Source: Prosopocoilus inquinatus
Lineage: Eukaryota; Arthropoda; Insecta; Coleoptera; Lucanidae
DNA length: 64,000 nucleotides
Reading direction: 5' to 3'
NCBI GenBank assembly: GCA_036172665.1
Contig: CM069877.1
Coordinates: forward strand, 26,003,001-26,067,000
Shown: positions 1 through 12,765 of the stretch, in pieces
Layout: each line of letters begins with the position of its first letter
How positions within the stretch are numbered: position 1 is the first letter of the stretch
Notes under the pieces: generated by a model
Databases searched by the model: none
Told to the model about the DNA's origin: nothing
The model's input: the letters and a program-made list of their open reading frames with translations, nothing else
Translations under genes and position numbers: made by a program

Positions 1-1044
1 CCGCTTCCAACCAAGTTGCCCACCTAGTCAACACTGGTTCGGGAGGTAAAGGTACATTCGGCAATTTTTCCCTGTACAACTGAACTCGTAGGGGACTTTT
101 GACAAATATTTTTTTAATGGTACTAATTAGTAGATTTACATCAGAAAATTCACATCTAATATGTTCAGCTACTCTGTTACATCCATGAGCTAAACAACTC
201 ACGTGAACTAAATTTTTATAAATTGTTTTAAATTGCTGCCCGGCTTTAACCATGTAAGGGGCAGCATCTGATACCATAAGTAAAATTTTTTCAGTAGGAA
301 CTGCATTAGGTGAGAAAAATTTCATAAAACATTCATTAACAGATCTTAAAATACTTAAATGATTAGTTTTGTCTAACTGTGTACAGGCTATTAAATAAGA
401 TTCACTAGGTTTATCTTCCCGCAAAGACCCTATTAACAAATTTACAATGTAACGCCCACAAGAATCAGTAGTTTCATCCACAATAAAATAAATATATTGA
501 TTTTCTACGATTTTCTTGACTTCTTTTAGAGTATCGTTGTAGATGCGAGGCACGTAATTTTTTCTTAACGTACTTTCATCGGGAACATTTTTCTTGGTAT
601 ATTTTTTCAAAAAACTTTTAAAAATAGAATTTTGCAGTTTTTTCAAAGGTATGTTTGCACAAATCATCGCCTCGCATAAATCAGCATTAAATTCTTGTTG
701 TTCATTAGATGAAGTCATCAACGACGGTCCACTGTCTAAGGGTAATTGAAATGTTTTCGATTCATTCATCTTCTTGCATTTTGACTTGTGTAGTTCTGTC
801 CCGACATATTGTGTGACCGAAAATTTTCGTTGGGTTGGTATCTACAACAAGAACTTGAATTTTTTAAACTGTCTGAACTTTCAATAGTCAAGAACCAAGC
901 AAATATTTACCTAAGGAGGAAGAAAACAAACTTAAAACTTACCATTTTACTACAGGCTTTACAGAATACGCTTCCATTGGTGTAAGCAAGCTCGGGATAG
1001 CTTCTGATCCAGGAATTAACCAGGCTCGAATTGTCTTTCGGCAT
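1..1044 (-). CDS. hAT-superfamily transposase (DUF659/CGGBP1-like), 5' part in two exons, open at window edge
   Basis: This should be the DNA-binding and catalytic transposase of a hAT element. I read two exons: 1044..943 starts at an ATG and ends at a GTAAG donor, and 841..1 follows an AG acceptor in the same phase. Exon 1 begins MPKDNSS and holds a C-x2-C pair (FCKACSKM) typical of half a BED finger. Exon 2 carries ELHKSK, then VDETTDSCGRY (first acidic residue), LLMVSDAAPYMVKAG (second) and LTRWATWLEA, all hAT/DUF659 landmarks. No stop or frameshift is visible in these 943 coding bases. The first expected zinc-binding His of exon 2 reads as Tyr, so DNA binding may be impaired. A plus-strand paralogue at 34803-36345 aligns throughout and supports both splice sites. 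The C-terminal dimerisation part lies outside the window. Confidence 0.85.
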
Positions 1045-1433
1045 ATTGCACATCTCACAAACAAAAATACTTTTACGGAAGAACTAAACGTTCGCAGCAA
1101 TAATCGACTAATAATCCGTGAAGAAGTGATGAAACAATATTGCAAACATGAACGCCCCACCGCATCGTTAAGAAAGTACTTGGAAATCCCTAATTCACTA
1201 CTTGGAAAATTCTGCCTGCTTAAGCCCAAGAAGGGTGCAAACTAGACCCTAATTAATGCAACAACATGTTCTGACGAATTAAGAATTCAGGAAAAAATTT
1301 ACTCACTTCGACACAAATTCTTTCAAATATGCATATATATGCACGTTTTTAAGAAATATGCGAAAATTGAACAAAATGCTCAAATATGCAAAATATCCAT
1401 GCAATATGCATTTAGCATAGAATCCGCTCTTTA
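1..1433 (-). mobile_element. hAT element (copy A), 5' portion
   Basis: The 5' terminus is inferred at 1433. On the minus strand it reads TAAAGAGCGGATTCTATG, which resembles the terminal repeat of the complete copy at 34334-36516 (TAGAGACCGGATTTATA). The leader at about 1320-1415 has several ATATGC motifs, which may be subterminal transposase-binding sites. The 8 bases outside the end are ATGATCAC, but the other end is beyond the window, so the target duplication cannot be tested. Confidence 0.7.
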
Positions 1434-3694
1434 ATGATCACGACTGATCAGTTAAGTAATAGATTCTATAACTGGGCTGCAGTCAACAAGATTGATAGGA
1501 GTAATACTCTTCAACCGAGATTTCGGAAAATTTATTTCCTTTATCAAGGTTTCTACAAAACAAATTTTTAAAATTAATAATTAATAATAAGAACAATTAC
1601 ATATAATTACTTACTCCTTAGTGAGTAGTACACAAAGTGAAACCACTAGTTATAGTGATAAATATTATAATTATTTGCGAAATTTAGAGAATTGAATCCC
1701 GATAAAAAAATTGTTTGTTCATTATTAGGTAATATGTTGTAAATTTTGATTTCCAACATCTTGATTGTCTTTCTTTTTAGATTTAAAATTTAATAGGTAA
1801 GTATAAATATAACTAAGCTTCTCAACATCACTTCTTTTATCAATACTTTTTTTTTATTTAAAAAAAATATGGCACATTTCAATAAAAAGTCTTTGACTCA
1901 AAATTGGTTCAATATCTAAAATTCTTGCATATTCAAAATTAATCTTATGGTCTTCATTATTGGCATGTTCAGATGAAGCACAAGCATTAGGCCTATGTCT
2001 GATATCACTTTTATGAGAAATAATTCTTGAATGAAGAGTTTAGAGATATAATTAATTTGATATCCTGAACGCGATGCGATGATAAAAAACCTAACATTCC
2101 ATTTAAAAAAGTTGAAAACAATTGAAAATCTCGAAAACCTGATTGTCATTTGTTTTTTTGAAAGTACCATAAAATTGAAGAGGGCAGGTCCTAAAACTTT
2201 CCTAATATAAGTTACTTCCTAAAAATACAAATAAGAAAGATAGCAATTGTAGCGACTTCTCATGCAAGCTCTTCTAAAGCGTGAATTTTGTGCACGAGAA
2301 TGAGAGATAATGCAAGAGAGAGCGCATGTCCAGGATAGACTACAAAGTGGTGACCGGAGGAGCGTTCATTAAAGTATTTCTTATGTAAGCGTATGTTAAA
2401 CTTTAAACCCTTGTATGTTTATTTCAAAATACTTGTGATCTCTTTCATCGGTAAAATCGATCGCTTGTGATTTTTTGTGTTACGCAGAGAAGTTATGTCA
2501 CGCTCACGTGTAAACATTCATGCCTCGCCGAATGTATATTTTTTTAACGCGTACGGCGGCAATTATCTCAAAGATTAATTCCCTTCTTTTAGCTATCCCT
2601 CTCGCACAATTGATCTCACGATTCTGTGCACGTTTCGAATACGGCGCCTTCACTTATTATTATATATAGGATAAATATGTATATTTGGCGCGGTTCAAAT
2701 TCTAATGAAGCGGGCAATATAAGATATTAGACCGTAGTGTGTAAACAAACGCGAGGGCTGCGGAGACAATTAACGCCGCTACAGCAATGGTGTTACTCAG
2801 TATAACAAAAAACAGAGCAATATTGCCGCAATAAAAAATTACAGTTGTGTAATCAATTCTTCTTGTTTAAATGTGTAAAGATTTTCAGAGTAATTAGTTG
2901 ACCAGTTGTAGCTCGACCGGAAAACTTTATTACGACATTGCGTCATCTAGTAAGAAGCCGTAAATTATTTTCACCGTCCCATTACACAATGTGCCTATTC
3001 GATACATTTTTACGGCGCTACTGAAACGATGGCGTGTACTTACTGAAATCCTATGCTTACTTATTATATTATACATCGTATCTCTAACTAAAGCCGTGAT
3101 TGAAATAAACAAAAACTATACAGCTTTATGCGAATTTCATGAGTAACGGTTGTCGCACACATAGCGCGGCGAACTGCCGCGCCGAAAATTTCTTTTGCTG
3201 TATTCTTATGAGAGTGCGCACACTACACAGCTAAAAAAAAGACGCCGCTCTTCGCCGCGCTGTAATATGTCACAACCTTAAGAGAATGAGAGAGAATTTA
3301 ATTCCGGCGTTGCTAAATTAAAGAGGAGGTGAGAATACGGGCCACTGTCTTTTGATAGTGAAAAAAAAAACTTTAAAAGAAAGTTTTCATTCGTATATTG
3401 TCCTTTGACAATAAGAAATTAACTATAAGGGAAAGTTCAAACTTCACAGCTAACATTTATTTCTTCAAACGACAACGCAGAAAATATTCTGGGCTCCAAT
3501 ATTCGACGCAAAATCTGGCAAAACCTTCAAGAAACTTTGCTTAAATGCTTCGTCCGAATCATTTGGGGTTAGCAGCAGCGACACCAAGCAACGTGGAAGA
3601 ATCCAGAAAGAAAACTTCCGGTAATAAAAAAAACTCTACGTAAATAATAAAAGTACAAGATAGGTACAGTTTTTTTTAAAATATTTTTCACCCT
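1434..3694. other. No gene recognised; contains one partial copy of a dispersed repeat
   Basis: I see no supported coding region here. About 2055-2230 matches the repeat that builds the palindrome at 14.15-15.31 kb; it shares GCGATGCGATG, a stretch like AATTGAAAATCTCGAAAAC and GGGCAGGTCCT. The stretch at 2240-3320 is richer in CG than its surroundings, but no conserved motif was recognised in it. Confidence 0.5.
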
Positions 3695-4405
3695 ATCTAG
3701 AGGCTTATTTTAGGAAATAGAGAAAAACTTTAAATGCAAAAGTTGTAGGATTGCTTATTATTATTATTATCATTTGCCTATTATTATTATTATCTTTTAG
3801 AGTTATCAGAAGAAACAAAACCGCAACGCAAATTGGAGAAAAAAAATACAGTTTTTATTTTTTTTAATGCAACGTCCTGTATATTGTTTGCTAATATGAA
3901 AGACCATATTTTCCTGATTTCAAAAATCTATAATATATTGGAATCGTTCGTGATATAATTAAGTTTAAAATATTAGCCTATTGAAGTTTAAAAAATCAAG
4001 ACGGCCTGCAGAAGTGTTTACAAAAGTTCTAAATGGCTGTTTTAGTTAGCAATAGAAAATAGAAATTTGATTACCGGAAACCCAACACAATGGATTAATA
4101 AAAAGTAAATTCCAGGCCGCCTTAATATTTTAAGCATTAATTCATTGATATTCTAACCTCAAATATCTTATTAACGGCTCTTTCAAACATCAACATGTTA
4201 TATATTTTTGAAATCAGAAAAATATGATCTTTCATCTTAGCGAACAAAACATTGGGTGTTCGATTAAAAAAAATAAAAATAATATTTTTATTTGCAATTT
4301 CCGATCCGGTTTTGTTTCTTCTGATAACTCTAAAAGATAATAGGCATAAAACCCTATACTTTTGTATTTAAAGTTTTTCCCTAGCTCCTAAAATAAACCC
4401 TCTGA
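3695..4405. repeat. Long imperfect inverted repeat (foldback/MITE-like)
   Basis: About 3695-3960 is repeated in inverted orientation at about 4150-4405. Both arms share the AAACTTTAAAT block, TTATCAGAAGAAACAAAACCG, a TATATTT-GATTTCAAAAA block and a CTAAAATAA end. There is a roughly 190-base spacer. No coding capacity is seen. The arms differ by many substitutions and by an ATT microsatellite in the left arm, so the element is old. Confidence 0.65.
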
Positions 4406-5475
4406 GTGTATTTCTTATTTCTTATTTCTTATTTTATTCCATGAGGTTAAAAAGAGATGAAGATACATTCAGTACACATAGTGCATGCCAATTGAAAGCA
4501 CTAGAGTGATATGAGTGACGATTAGAAATTTCAGATGTAGGATCAGTTTACATCGCCGAAACATTGTATATGTCAAAGCGTATCAGTTTTCAAAGGCCAC
4601 AACTGTACTTACAGTCTCTTTGCTAGTTTCTCTGAAGAAGAATTTTAGTCGAACACGTGCTTGTGTAAAAATGCTTTGCGGCGGGGAAAAAGCCTGACGG
4701 GAACGACACAATAAAACGTGCGATAAACAGATGTTCAACCGGTAGATTTACGAAACCGTCAGCCAAAAAAAGAATGCAAAAATTGTGTTCACAAACAACG
4801 TATCTACGCATCTGTAAAATGGAGATGCCGAACCACACACACGTCGTGAGATGAACTCTAAAGGGAAGGAAAATACGTCACAAAAAACACTACGTAATTT
4901 CCTCTTACGTCAACAGAAAGTATCGATAAATATTTTGACTTATTAGCTGTTCACATTCAAGAATACTTAACACTATAGGATTGCTCGATCCTTAACCGCA
5001 ATGTAAGCCCGCTCCGACCACTGTTGTGACGTCAACATCGGTCCGTATTTAAATACAGCGCCTAATATTTAAACGTAAAAATGCCGACTCCGATCAAAGT
5101 AAAAGGAGAAAATGTGCTTTATAATAACTTTCCCAAAGAAAATTACATAGTTTCTGCAACTATACGAAGCAATGCATTCGCCGTTTTAAAAAATTACAAA
5201 AAAAGGAACGGACCGTGCCAATTAAAATCGTGAAAAACTTTCTGTAAATTAAGAACAAAAATTAGAATTTATTTCCAAAATATTCAAAACGGAACTAAAC
5301 ATTTAAAATGAAAATTTCTGCGCAGTCTAAACAGTCAAAACGGCAGAAACTAAGTAAAATTGTTAAATAAAAATATATTACTCGTACTATTTATTTAAAT
5401 TTACAAGCTTTGTTTTTTTTATGGAAAAGTTAAATAATTGAAGCACTATCTTGTTCGATGAAAATTATTATAACA
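4406..5475. other. No gene recognised
   Basis: The short open frames in this stretch have no recognisable motif and look like chance. No repeat structure was noticed. Confidence 0.4.
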
Positions 5476-5690
5476 ATATGCAGTGACCGGTAGAAAGTTG
5501 GCTACATATGGGAGAATTCTTTATTATTGATTTCTCAGAAAAGTTTATTCTTTATGAAAGCTCCTGCATCTTCCCAATCTCAAGATGCATGTGTCAAAGT
5601 TTGAATACTTCCTGTCATATACCGAGGAAATCAAAATATTTGAAATCGATATAAGAGTAAAGTACCTTTATTTTTCACGCTACGCGGAAA
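5476..5690 (+). repeat. Dispersed repeat, copy 1 of 2
   Basis: This stretch matches 63305-63510 in the same orientation. Shared landmarks are CAGTGA-CCG-AGAAAGTTGG, ATTCTTTATGAAAGCTCCTG, AAGATGCATGT and GTCATATACCG. The flanks differ, so these are two insertions of one family. The family identity is unknown. Confidence 0.75.
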
Positions 5691-5699
5691 TTTTATTTG

Positions 5700-6650
5700 A
5701 AAAAGTTACTCAGAATTATTATGAGATTTCAATTAACACACACACAATTAATTGTTGTCAAATTTTAAAATGCAACCGTTAGAAAGCCTGTAACCGTAAC
5801 CGTTTCGTTTTGGCGAATTTTACTAACCGTGACGTATACTCGTGACCGTAACGTCAGTACTGCTAACCGCACTATTCGTAACCGATTAGTCGCGAAAAAT
5901 ATCATACTGTCATTATTTCTTTCATGTCACATTCTGACTTCCTTCAAAATACCTGAACGAAACTTAACGAAAAAAGGCATAGCCCTCTAGAATCTAAAAA
6001 AAAAGGTGAACAGCTAATATTTCGCAACATCTAAAGATTAATTTCCGAAAATAAAAGCAGTTGACCGCAGAGTATAACTGAAGAATGTTCGCCAATTAGA
6101 TGACAACTTCCGCATTAAAATTGAAACTAAAACAAAAGTCGCGAGAAACAAGAATTTCAGCGAAAAAATCACGAAACAAGTTGAAAGTATGTAAAGTAAC
6201 GGTCAGTGATAAAGTGAACGTTACATTCTGGACTTTCTAAGATAGCAGTTTGGTTAACAATTCTCATATTTAAAGTTGGCGATGACTTGGGATACGAAAA
6301 ACGACATGTATTTACTTATTTTTTACATACGAACAAGAATGAACAGCAAAGTAAACTGAGATCAAGTAGAAAACGATTTTTACTTAAAAGGAACAGTTCT
6401 CAGTAAATTAATAATTTATATAAGAGAGAGGATTAGCTCTAGAACAAATTATTTTAACCTTAAAACGTGATATTAATAAGATCATGATCATGATTAGATC
6501 TAGCACCGACATACCATACGTTCATTGAATCAACGTAAACTCCAATGTGAATATCTGAATGCACTTTATTTAGTAAATCGTGCGTAAGGTGCAATTTAAA
6601 ATATTCTGATTTGCGATATTTTCAGAGTGAGTAGAACATAATACATATTT
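5700..6650. other. No gene recognised; short run of degenerate TAACCG motifs
   Basis: At about 5776-5880 motifs such as GTAACCGTAACCG, CTAACCG and CGTAACG recur irregularly. Nothing else in the stretch is recognisable. Confidence 0.35.
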
Positions 6651-6719
6651 TTTCCAAAAGTGTTTGTATTAATACCACTGTGTTACAAAAGAAAAAAATC
6701 TGGATATACTTTTTATGCC

Positions 6720-8870
6720 ATATAATGCAAGTTGTAGAGTTGGTCGAGTAGTAAATTGTGGTATATAGGAAAAACTCTGCACACCCTAAAAAATGATGCT
6801 ACAGTCAAAAAACTAGTTTTCGGTAACTGCATCTACTTAAAAAATTATAACTTCGATTTCCTTCACTGATTTTTGATTTGAACATTGGGTTGAAAGAAGG
6901 AGAAATGTACCTTTCCAACGGTATATAAAAAATAAAAATTGGTTAAAAAATGGCAAAGTTCCACATATAAATTTTACAAGTGTTTACCATTTTTCCACAT
7001 TTTTCCATATTCATCGACAATTTATTAAAGAGGTTTCTCTATAGAATTTTCCTTTTAATTTTTATCTAAAACCGACTACAGTTTTGCATTAAACACACTC
7101 GAGATCATTAAAATTGGTTTACATTTGATAGAGATATTTACTTTAAATTAAATACGTGAAACAGTAGTTTGCGAGAGAACAAAGGAAACAAATTGGAGTA
7201 TATGTGTTAAAGACAAATATGTAGCTAGATATTTTACGCCGCGTAGTCCCCTTTCTTCTCCATTACGTTGCAAAATTACACTAATTTTATTTTACATTGA
7301 ATTTTTATTTTACATACATTTTACATTCATCGGCATGAAATACAAAAATATTTACTTTTATAAGGCAACAGAAAAGTTGAATAAGGTGTAGTTTACCACG
7401 GCCTGGAATTGCCAAGAAAATCAGTCGCTTCAAAGAGAACACTTATAGTTGTTATTATTTCTTGTTAGAGTAAGATCTTCATTTTTGCGCTAGTCAAAAT
7501 GCAATAGACGATAGACTCAAGTAGAGTTAATAGATACAAGAATTTATCCGAAAATACGTCGAAAATCACTGGAATACAGCGGTTAGCTTTAAATCAGGAA
7601 TGGGAATGGTGGGGGAACATGACGGTCTACATCTTCCTAATGTTAGTTGCGCGCTAATCACGTCACAACAGCAAAGACATACGTAACTTTTTTGTAACTT
7701 CTGTGAGATCACACATGTTTGTTAATGGTAATATAGTATAGTCATAGTAGGGATACTACGAATTCGCACTTTTAAGATTTATTTACGTTTGCTTTACATC
7801 AACTAACCCAAGAAGCGTGTATTCCTGTCATACAAACTGCTATTACAATTCGCCTCTTACAATAGGAATGTTGTTAAAGGTGAAAATTTAACATTTATCA
7901 TTTTAACATGACTTTTCGCACGTTTTACCAAAATGTTTTTTAAAGAAAATTTAAGATATCTCAACAGGGCCGTAGCTAGAAGGCCAATAGAGGCTGAGCC
8001 TGCCGTGGAAAGTTTTAAGCTTGCCTTACGATGACCCAACCTGACATGAAAATATTTTAAAAATATGTAAAACCTTGGAAATAAAGACTTTATAGACCCT
8101 GCCCTGTACCACAATAATACTTCCTTGAATATTTAGTTGACTACGGTCCTGTATCTCAAAAGCCATTATATTTAAGTGTAGGGAAGCCTTAACAATTTTT
8201 ATTTTATATACTTTTTAATGTCAGAATCGAAATTTGTACTAAAAAGTATAGGATTCTATTTTAAATAAAAAAATTAATGGACACATCCGGCATAACCATA
8301 AGTGATATAAAAGTGAAAATATTTTAGTCTGAAAGATCACTTTCTTTTAGGGCAGTGCATTAATTTTTAGAATGTTTGTATGTTCTTTTCCCCGAAAACT
8401 TTTAGTAAGTCACCCAACTTGGAATACTCCGTCTAATATTTTCAAAAAATCAATATTTAAGTGAAATCTTAACGGATTTTAGTGATCTTGGGCTCGTTGA
8501 ATGCATAATTGTGCTTTCTTTAGAAAAAAGTAATGACAAAAATTAAATGACGAAAAATTTATCGTATAATGGTCGGTAAATAGTAAAAAAATGTGAAAAC
8601 TGGCAAAAATTTGAAATGTTTACGTGTGGAACTCTGCTAATTTTGAACTAATTTTCAATTTTGATATAACCTTGTAAAGGTACATTATTCCTCGTTTGAA
8701 CGCAGCATCGTAATCAAAAATCAGTAAAAGATAAATTAAGTTATAATGTTTTAAGTTCATGCATGTAACGAATAATGGTTTTTTGATAACCTCAGTTTTT
8801 TTGGGTGTATAGCACATTTCTTATAAACTAAAGTTTTTAGTCTTTCAGGTCTATAAACTGCACTACATCA
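6720..8870. repeat. Diverged inverted-repeat pair, possible ends of a 2.1-kb element
   Basis: About 6720-7010 matches the reverse complement of about 8570-8870. Shared blocks include GTACCTTT, GATTTTTGATT and AAGTTCCACA/GAGTTCCACA, plus a CACCC block, all in the same order. The 1.5 kb between has no recognisable coding frame. It may be a non-autonomous DNA element with about 280-bp terminal inverted repeats, or two independent insertions of one family in opposite orientations. Precise ends and target duplications were not found. Confidence 0.5.
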
Positions 8871-8879
8871 CATCAAAAG

Positions 8880-9535
8880 TATATTTTCACTGTTAGACCG
8901 TGTACTTTTTTAAGCATTGAAAATAAGTTATCTATTCAAACTATTCAATCAAAAACGTGTTGTAGAAAGTAGTTTTTGTTTCAGCAGTGTATAGACACCA
9001 TAAGTACAGAAGAAAAGCATTAGTATCTATTACTATAATTTACGGTAGATGAAATTAGACGATAAGCGTGTATGGAATTAGTACCTAAAGTCCTCGGTAA
9101 CACTTAAAAAGTGAAAGACTCCTGAAGTTAAAAAAAATCTTCAGCAGAGTCGCCCTCGTGGCAAAAATTGAATCCCGTCACAAGAGAATTAATGGTTTAA
9201 TCATGCGTAAGCTCACTTGAAACTTTTTATTACTGGCCGAAGTTATCATCGCACCAAAAGCCGCAAGCCGCGCAAAAACCGCCAGGTTTTTGCATGACTC
9301 GATTTATCATCACATCGCATTTGCCTACGACACGTGCTAGTTACTTTATAACGTGGATTTTATTGCTCTCGTGAAGGTAACACAAAAGCAAAGATTAATT
9401 TCGATCCTTCGATAAGCACGGCATGAGTTTGTTTTCTTCGAAACTATTCGACAAAGTTTATTGCTGCGATTTGCATGTCGACAGGAAGAGCAAAAATTCA
9501 TGAACTGTTTTTAGCTTTTCAAGTAATTAAGGTAT
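8880..9535. other. No gene recognised
   Basis: Nothing in this stretch could be identified. A CCGCGCAAAAACCGCCAGG block around 9265 is locally GC-rich, without further signal. Confidence 0.35.
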
Positions 9536-9539
9536 GATT

Positions 9540-10232
9540 AAGTATATTTAATAATAATAATAATAATAAGGCTTTATTTCTGTTGGCGCAGTTCAGCAAA
9601 ATGCTGCTCGACCACTCAACCAACATCCTAATCACATACATGTAGGATATAAAAAAGTCAATACATGCTGAAAACAAAAAATAGAAACAAGAAAAAAGAT
9701 ATAAAGGCATAAATAAATGTAAGGCATAAACAAATGTAGCTTGCTGAACAAATTAATACAATAATTAAAGGTAATTTTTTACCTGTTTACTGTTTACTGG
9801 CTGATAATCTTATTTTTAAGTTATAAGTAACTGTAATAAAGACAGAACGAAGTTCTTTAGGCAATGAAGACCGCTCAAAAGAGGAAGTGGAGAGAATCGG
9901 AGTGTCAAGTAAACTAGTACGTCTCCAATTGACTTCGAGTTATGAGTAGAGATTTTAAGTAATACGGAGTAGACTATAACATTACTTTATGCACTAAGCA
10001 ACCCATATGTAAAGCTCTTCTATCTGCCATGCTTAACCATCTAGCTTCAGATAATTTACAGCTCACATGATCACGTGGTTTTAAGTTAAAAATTAATCTC
10101 AGACACGCATTTTGAAGTTTTTTTAATTCTATTAGCAGAAGATAAGTCAATGCACGGACCGTAGACATCACCATAATTAAATCTAGATAAAATTTATTTA
10201 GAAAATGTTTATTGGTATACATGTTGCGTAAA
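9540..10232 (-). pseudogene. 5'-truncated LINE (Jockey/CR1-type) ORF2 C-terminus and 3' tail
   Basis: The minus strand encodes the C-terminal tail after the reverse transcriptase of a non-LTR retrotransposon: KKLQNACLRLIFNL, then ARWLSMADRRALH and LVHKVM. These resemble the LQ-x-NACLR-x-IFNL and W-L-x-M-x-x-RR-x-x-H features of CR1/Jockey ORF2. A frameshift separates an upstream NYGDVYGPCIDLSSAN piece near 10160. The 3' end reads AATAAAGCC followed by a (TTA)n run at 9551-9569, which is the microsatellite tail expected for this class. Everything 5' of this piece is missing, as usual for incomplete reverse transcription. Confidence 0.75.
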
Positions 10233-10791
10233 TTGTATTCTTACCTATTGTTCGTTACAGTTGGTGACAATATCAAAGCGAAGAAAAAATCATAATTATC
10301 TCGAGAGCTATTAGGTTTTCAGATAGGTTGTATTGCACAAAAAAGATCGCAAATAGGGGTTACATTTGAGAAAATTGAAATATTTTCATCTCAACTTCAC
10401 TCAGCTCCTTATTTAAATAAAAACAGCGCCTGAATTTTTCACGTCGAGTATTACAGCTGAAGTTATTTGAAAGATCGCTGTGTGTAAAAGAAAGGCCGCC
10501 GTGAGCAAATCTAAGGCCGATTTGACACGACAGTATTAAATCTCCAAAACAAAGGCCGATATTGCAAAATAAAAGCCGTTGTGTACAATTGAAAGGCTTA
10601 TCTATCAAATAACACTTTTACAAAATGTATTTTCTATTCGAGGTACGAATCCTTCGCTCGCTAACTTCATAACTATCACTCCTGACGGATCGTACGGCTT
10701 ATATAGCAGAGCCCTCTATTGCTCCAACATACTGGAATGATCGAATAGTCTCCGGTCGTGTTCTGTGACGCAAGGTGGCATACTGATGCTA

Positions 10792-12262
10792 AAAATAGAT
10801 CTGTTTGCGCGTGACGCCTGTAACATTATTTGGCTGCTGTCTCTGAATATTATTTCTCCGTTGATTAAATAAATTTTCTATCGGATTTAAGAATGTTAAA
10901 TTAGCGGGGATGTAAACTACCTCATGACCCAAAGCGTACATTGCGAGTCTTATAAAATGGTACATTGTCCATTATTATACAGGTTGATCTATGGCACATG
11001 TGCCAAACGATAACCGGCGATAATCGAGGTCATTTTAAGTAAAAAAATGTATACAAATATATATCTGATCTGCTTTTGTTTCTGAATTATATTTTGTGCA
11101 CGGATGAGGCAACCTTTACTAGAGATGGCATAAATAATGCACACAACGAACACATGTGGTCCTTAGAAAATTCTCATGTGATAAAATAAACCCGTTTTCA
11201 AAATAAGTTCAGCGTAAATGTTTGGGAAGGTATATTCATTAATCGATTATTTGTTATAATGTATGTTCCTTTTATTTTCTACTTCTTGAGTTTCTCTAAG
11301 CGGCAGTAATTAATTTAATAGTACTTAATTAAACCTTCTTGTTCTGAACACTTGCCTTGTTGCATATCTTCTAATAAAGTCCATACTAGCGGCTTACGAA
11401 AACTAAAAAACGCCATAGCTCAGAAATAAAAGCGGATAGGACAGATGTTGATATGGACTTTTTTGCTCAAGGTGACTCCCCTTATCATTGGTTACCGTTT
11501 GGCACACATGTCATAGATCACTCTGTATATGCGTGTTCTACTCCATTCTCAGCAAGTTTGTTCAAGAATCTTGTTAGGAATTCCGAAAACTTTTCACCGT
11601 TATAGGGTTTGTCTTGTTTCTCAAAAAAGTAAACTTGTTGATTATTAATTGCAGCACAGATAGAAATATTTTTACTCCGAATTTCTTTTAGCTCGTTTTT
11701 AAAAAGCTTTTTCATTTGTTTCATATCCTCTGAATTTGTTTAACTTGTTTATTTGCTCTAATGCCAGTTGGTGCCATTTCGCATTTAACGCGAGAAAATA
11801 CCTGAATTCCAGTTTCATCTAAGAAAAACATATTTTCTGAATTAGCCATAATTTCTGTAAATTTCGGTGCATATTCGTACCGATCGTTTATAATTTCTGG
11901 AACATTTCTTCGCTCCGATATTGTTGAAACTGTTTTCAATGTATAGTGAAATTCACGCAAAGCTCCGTCTATTGTTGTATTGCTTACATTTTTATTAAAT
12001 ACAATTACGCATTTTATTCTCACATTTTTTGTTAGAGCATTGCAGTCCTCGTCAACCCCGTTACAAATTTCTCCTTTTTCTTGAACAGTCAGTTTCTTGC
12101 GTCTATGAACTTTCTGCAACTTTGCCGTTTTTTCTTCCCATTTATAAACGCGAATAACTTTTCGGTATGTATCATATTTCATATTAAAGCTTTGGCTAAT
12201 GTTCTTTAACAATTCGCCCCTAGTAAACAATCAGTTGTTTTTTTTGGTCAGTTAATTTATCA
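10792..12262 (-). pseudogene. IS630/Tc1-type transposase, frameshifted and interrupted
   Basis: The minus strand encodes an N-terminal helix-turn-helix-like part (YDTYRKVIRVYKW), then FFLDETGIQVFSRVK with the first catalytic Asp, RANKQVK, and SKNISICAAIN followed by QDKPYNGEKFSEFL. After the inserted mariner relic the homology resumes at about 10977 with IMDNVPFYKT (second Asp) and FLNPIENLF (Glu). All three DDE positions are therefore still recognisable. The frame breaks near 12245, 11720 and 10940 and at the insertion, so it cannot encode an active enzyme. Confidence 0.75.
10980..11525 (+). mobile_element. Internally deleted mariner-type element nested in the DDE element
   Basis: The ends are inverted copies starting CAGGTTGATCTATGGCAC and CAGAGTGATCTATGACA and continuing through CAAACG-TAACC. 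They are flanked by TA on both sides (10978-10979 and 11526-11527). Inside, at about 11085-11275 plus, is a mariner transposase fragment: ILCTDEATFTRDGINNAH, HMWSLENSHVIK and FSVNVWEGI. The second and third catalytic regions are deleted. The element is 546 bp, against 1.3-1.9 kb for complete relatives. Confidence 0.8.
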
Positions 12263-12507
12263 TTCAGCATTTTGTAAGCTGACACGCAAATCTGCAGGGT
12301 ACACGGTACATTTGTGACATTAGCGGCCTTTCATTTGTTCACAGCGGCCTGTTTTGAAAATGCGGACTTTGTTTTGGAGATTTAAAACTGTCGTGTCAAA
12401 AGTGACCTTTGTTTTGTTCACATCGGCCTTTCTTTTGCACACAGCGGCCTTTCAAATGATTTCAGCTTTGTAGGCGCTAGAAGATAACACTCGGTGGACA
12501 CATGCGG

Positions 12508-12765
12508 GCCTATTCTGTAGCATTGATATGTATATCAATTGATATGGTCTTCAGAAATTGAAGAGAATTTGTTACGATTTCGTAACAATTCACGTCGATT
12601 GCCATCCGCAAATTGAAGAGAGATGAGAGAGAGATATCACACTCCAAACGGATTGCAAGTTGTTAGGAAACATAGCAATATCAAGTTCATATCAATGTTA
12701 CAGAATAGACCCCAATAATTGTTACGTTTCAAGTCCATATCAATGTTACAGAATAGACCCCATGG
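12508..12765. repeat. MITE with duplicated right end
   Basis: The left end reads GGGCCTATTCTGTAGCATTG. The inverted counterpart appears twice on the right, ending near 12712 and near 12762 (CAATGTTACAGAATAGACCC). The core holds palindromic ATATCAATTGATAT and a short AGATGAGAGAGAG run. There is no coding capacity. The doubled right end suggests two adjacent insertions or an internal duplication. Confidence 0.6.

Larger units (their letters stand above)
10454..12470 (-). mobile_element. IS630/Tc1-like DDE element with long subterminal inverted repeats
   Basis: Inverted ends of about 170 bp run from 10454 inwards and from 12470 inwards; both begin CA-AGCTGAA-TATTTGAAAG-like after a TA. They contain repeated AAAGGCCG-TGTG-AAAA units, likely transposase-binding sites. 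The bases flanking both ends are TA (10452-10453 and 12471-12472), as expected for IS630-Tc1-mariner elements. The body holds a broken transposase and a second element inserted at 10980-11525; without that insertion it would be about 1.47 kb. Confidence 0.75.

Noticed and set aside
939..1229. 96-codon minus-strand frame at the left
   Set aside because: It overlaps hAT exon 1 in a different frame; the exon frame is supported by the paralogue and splice sites.
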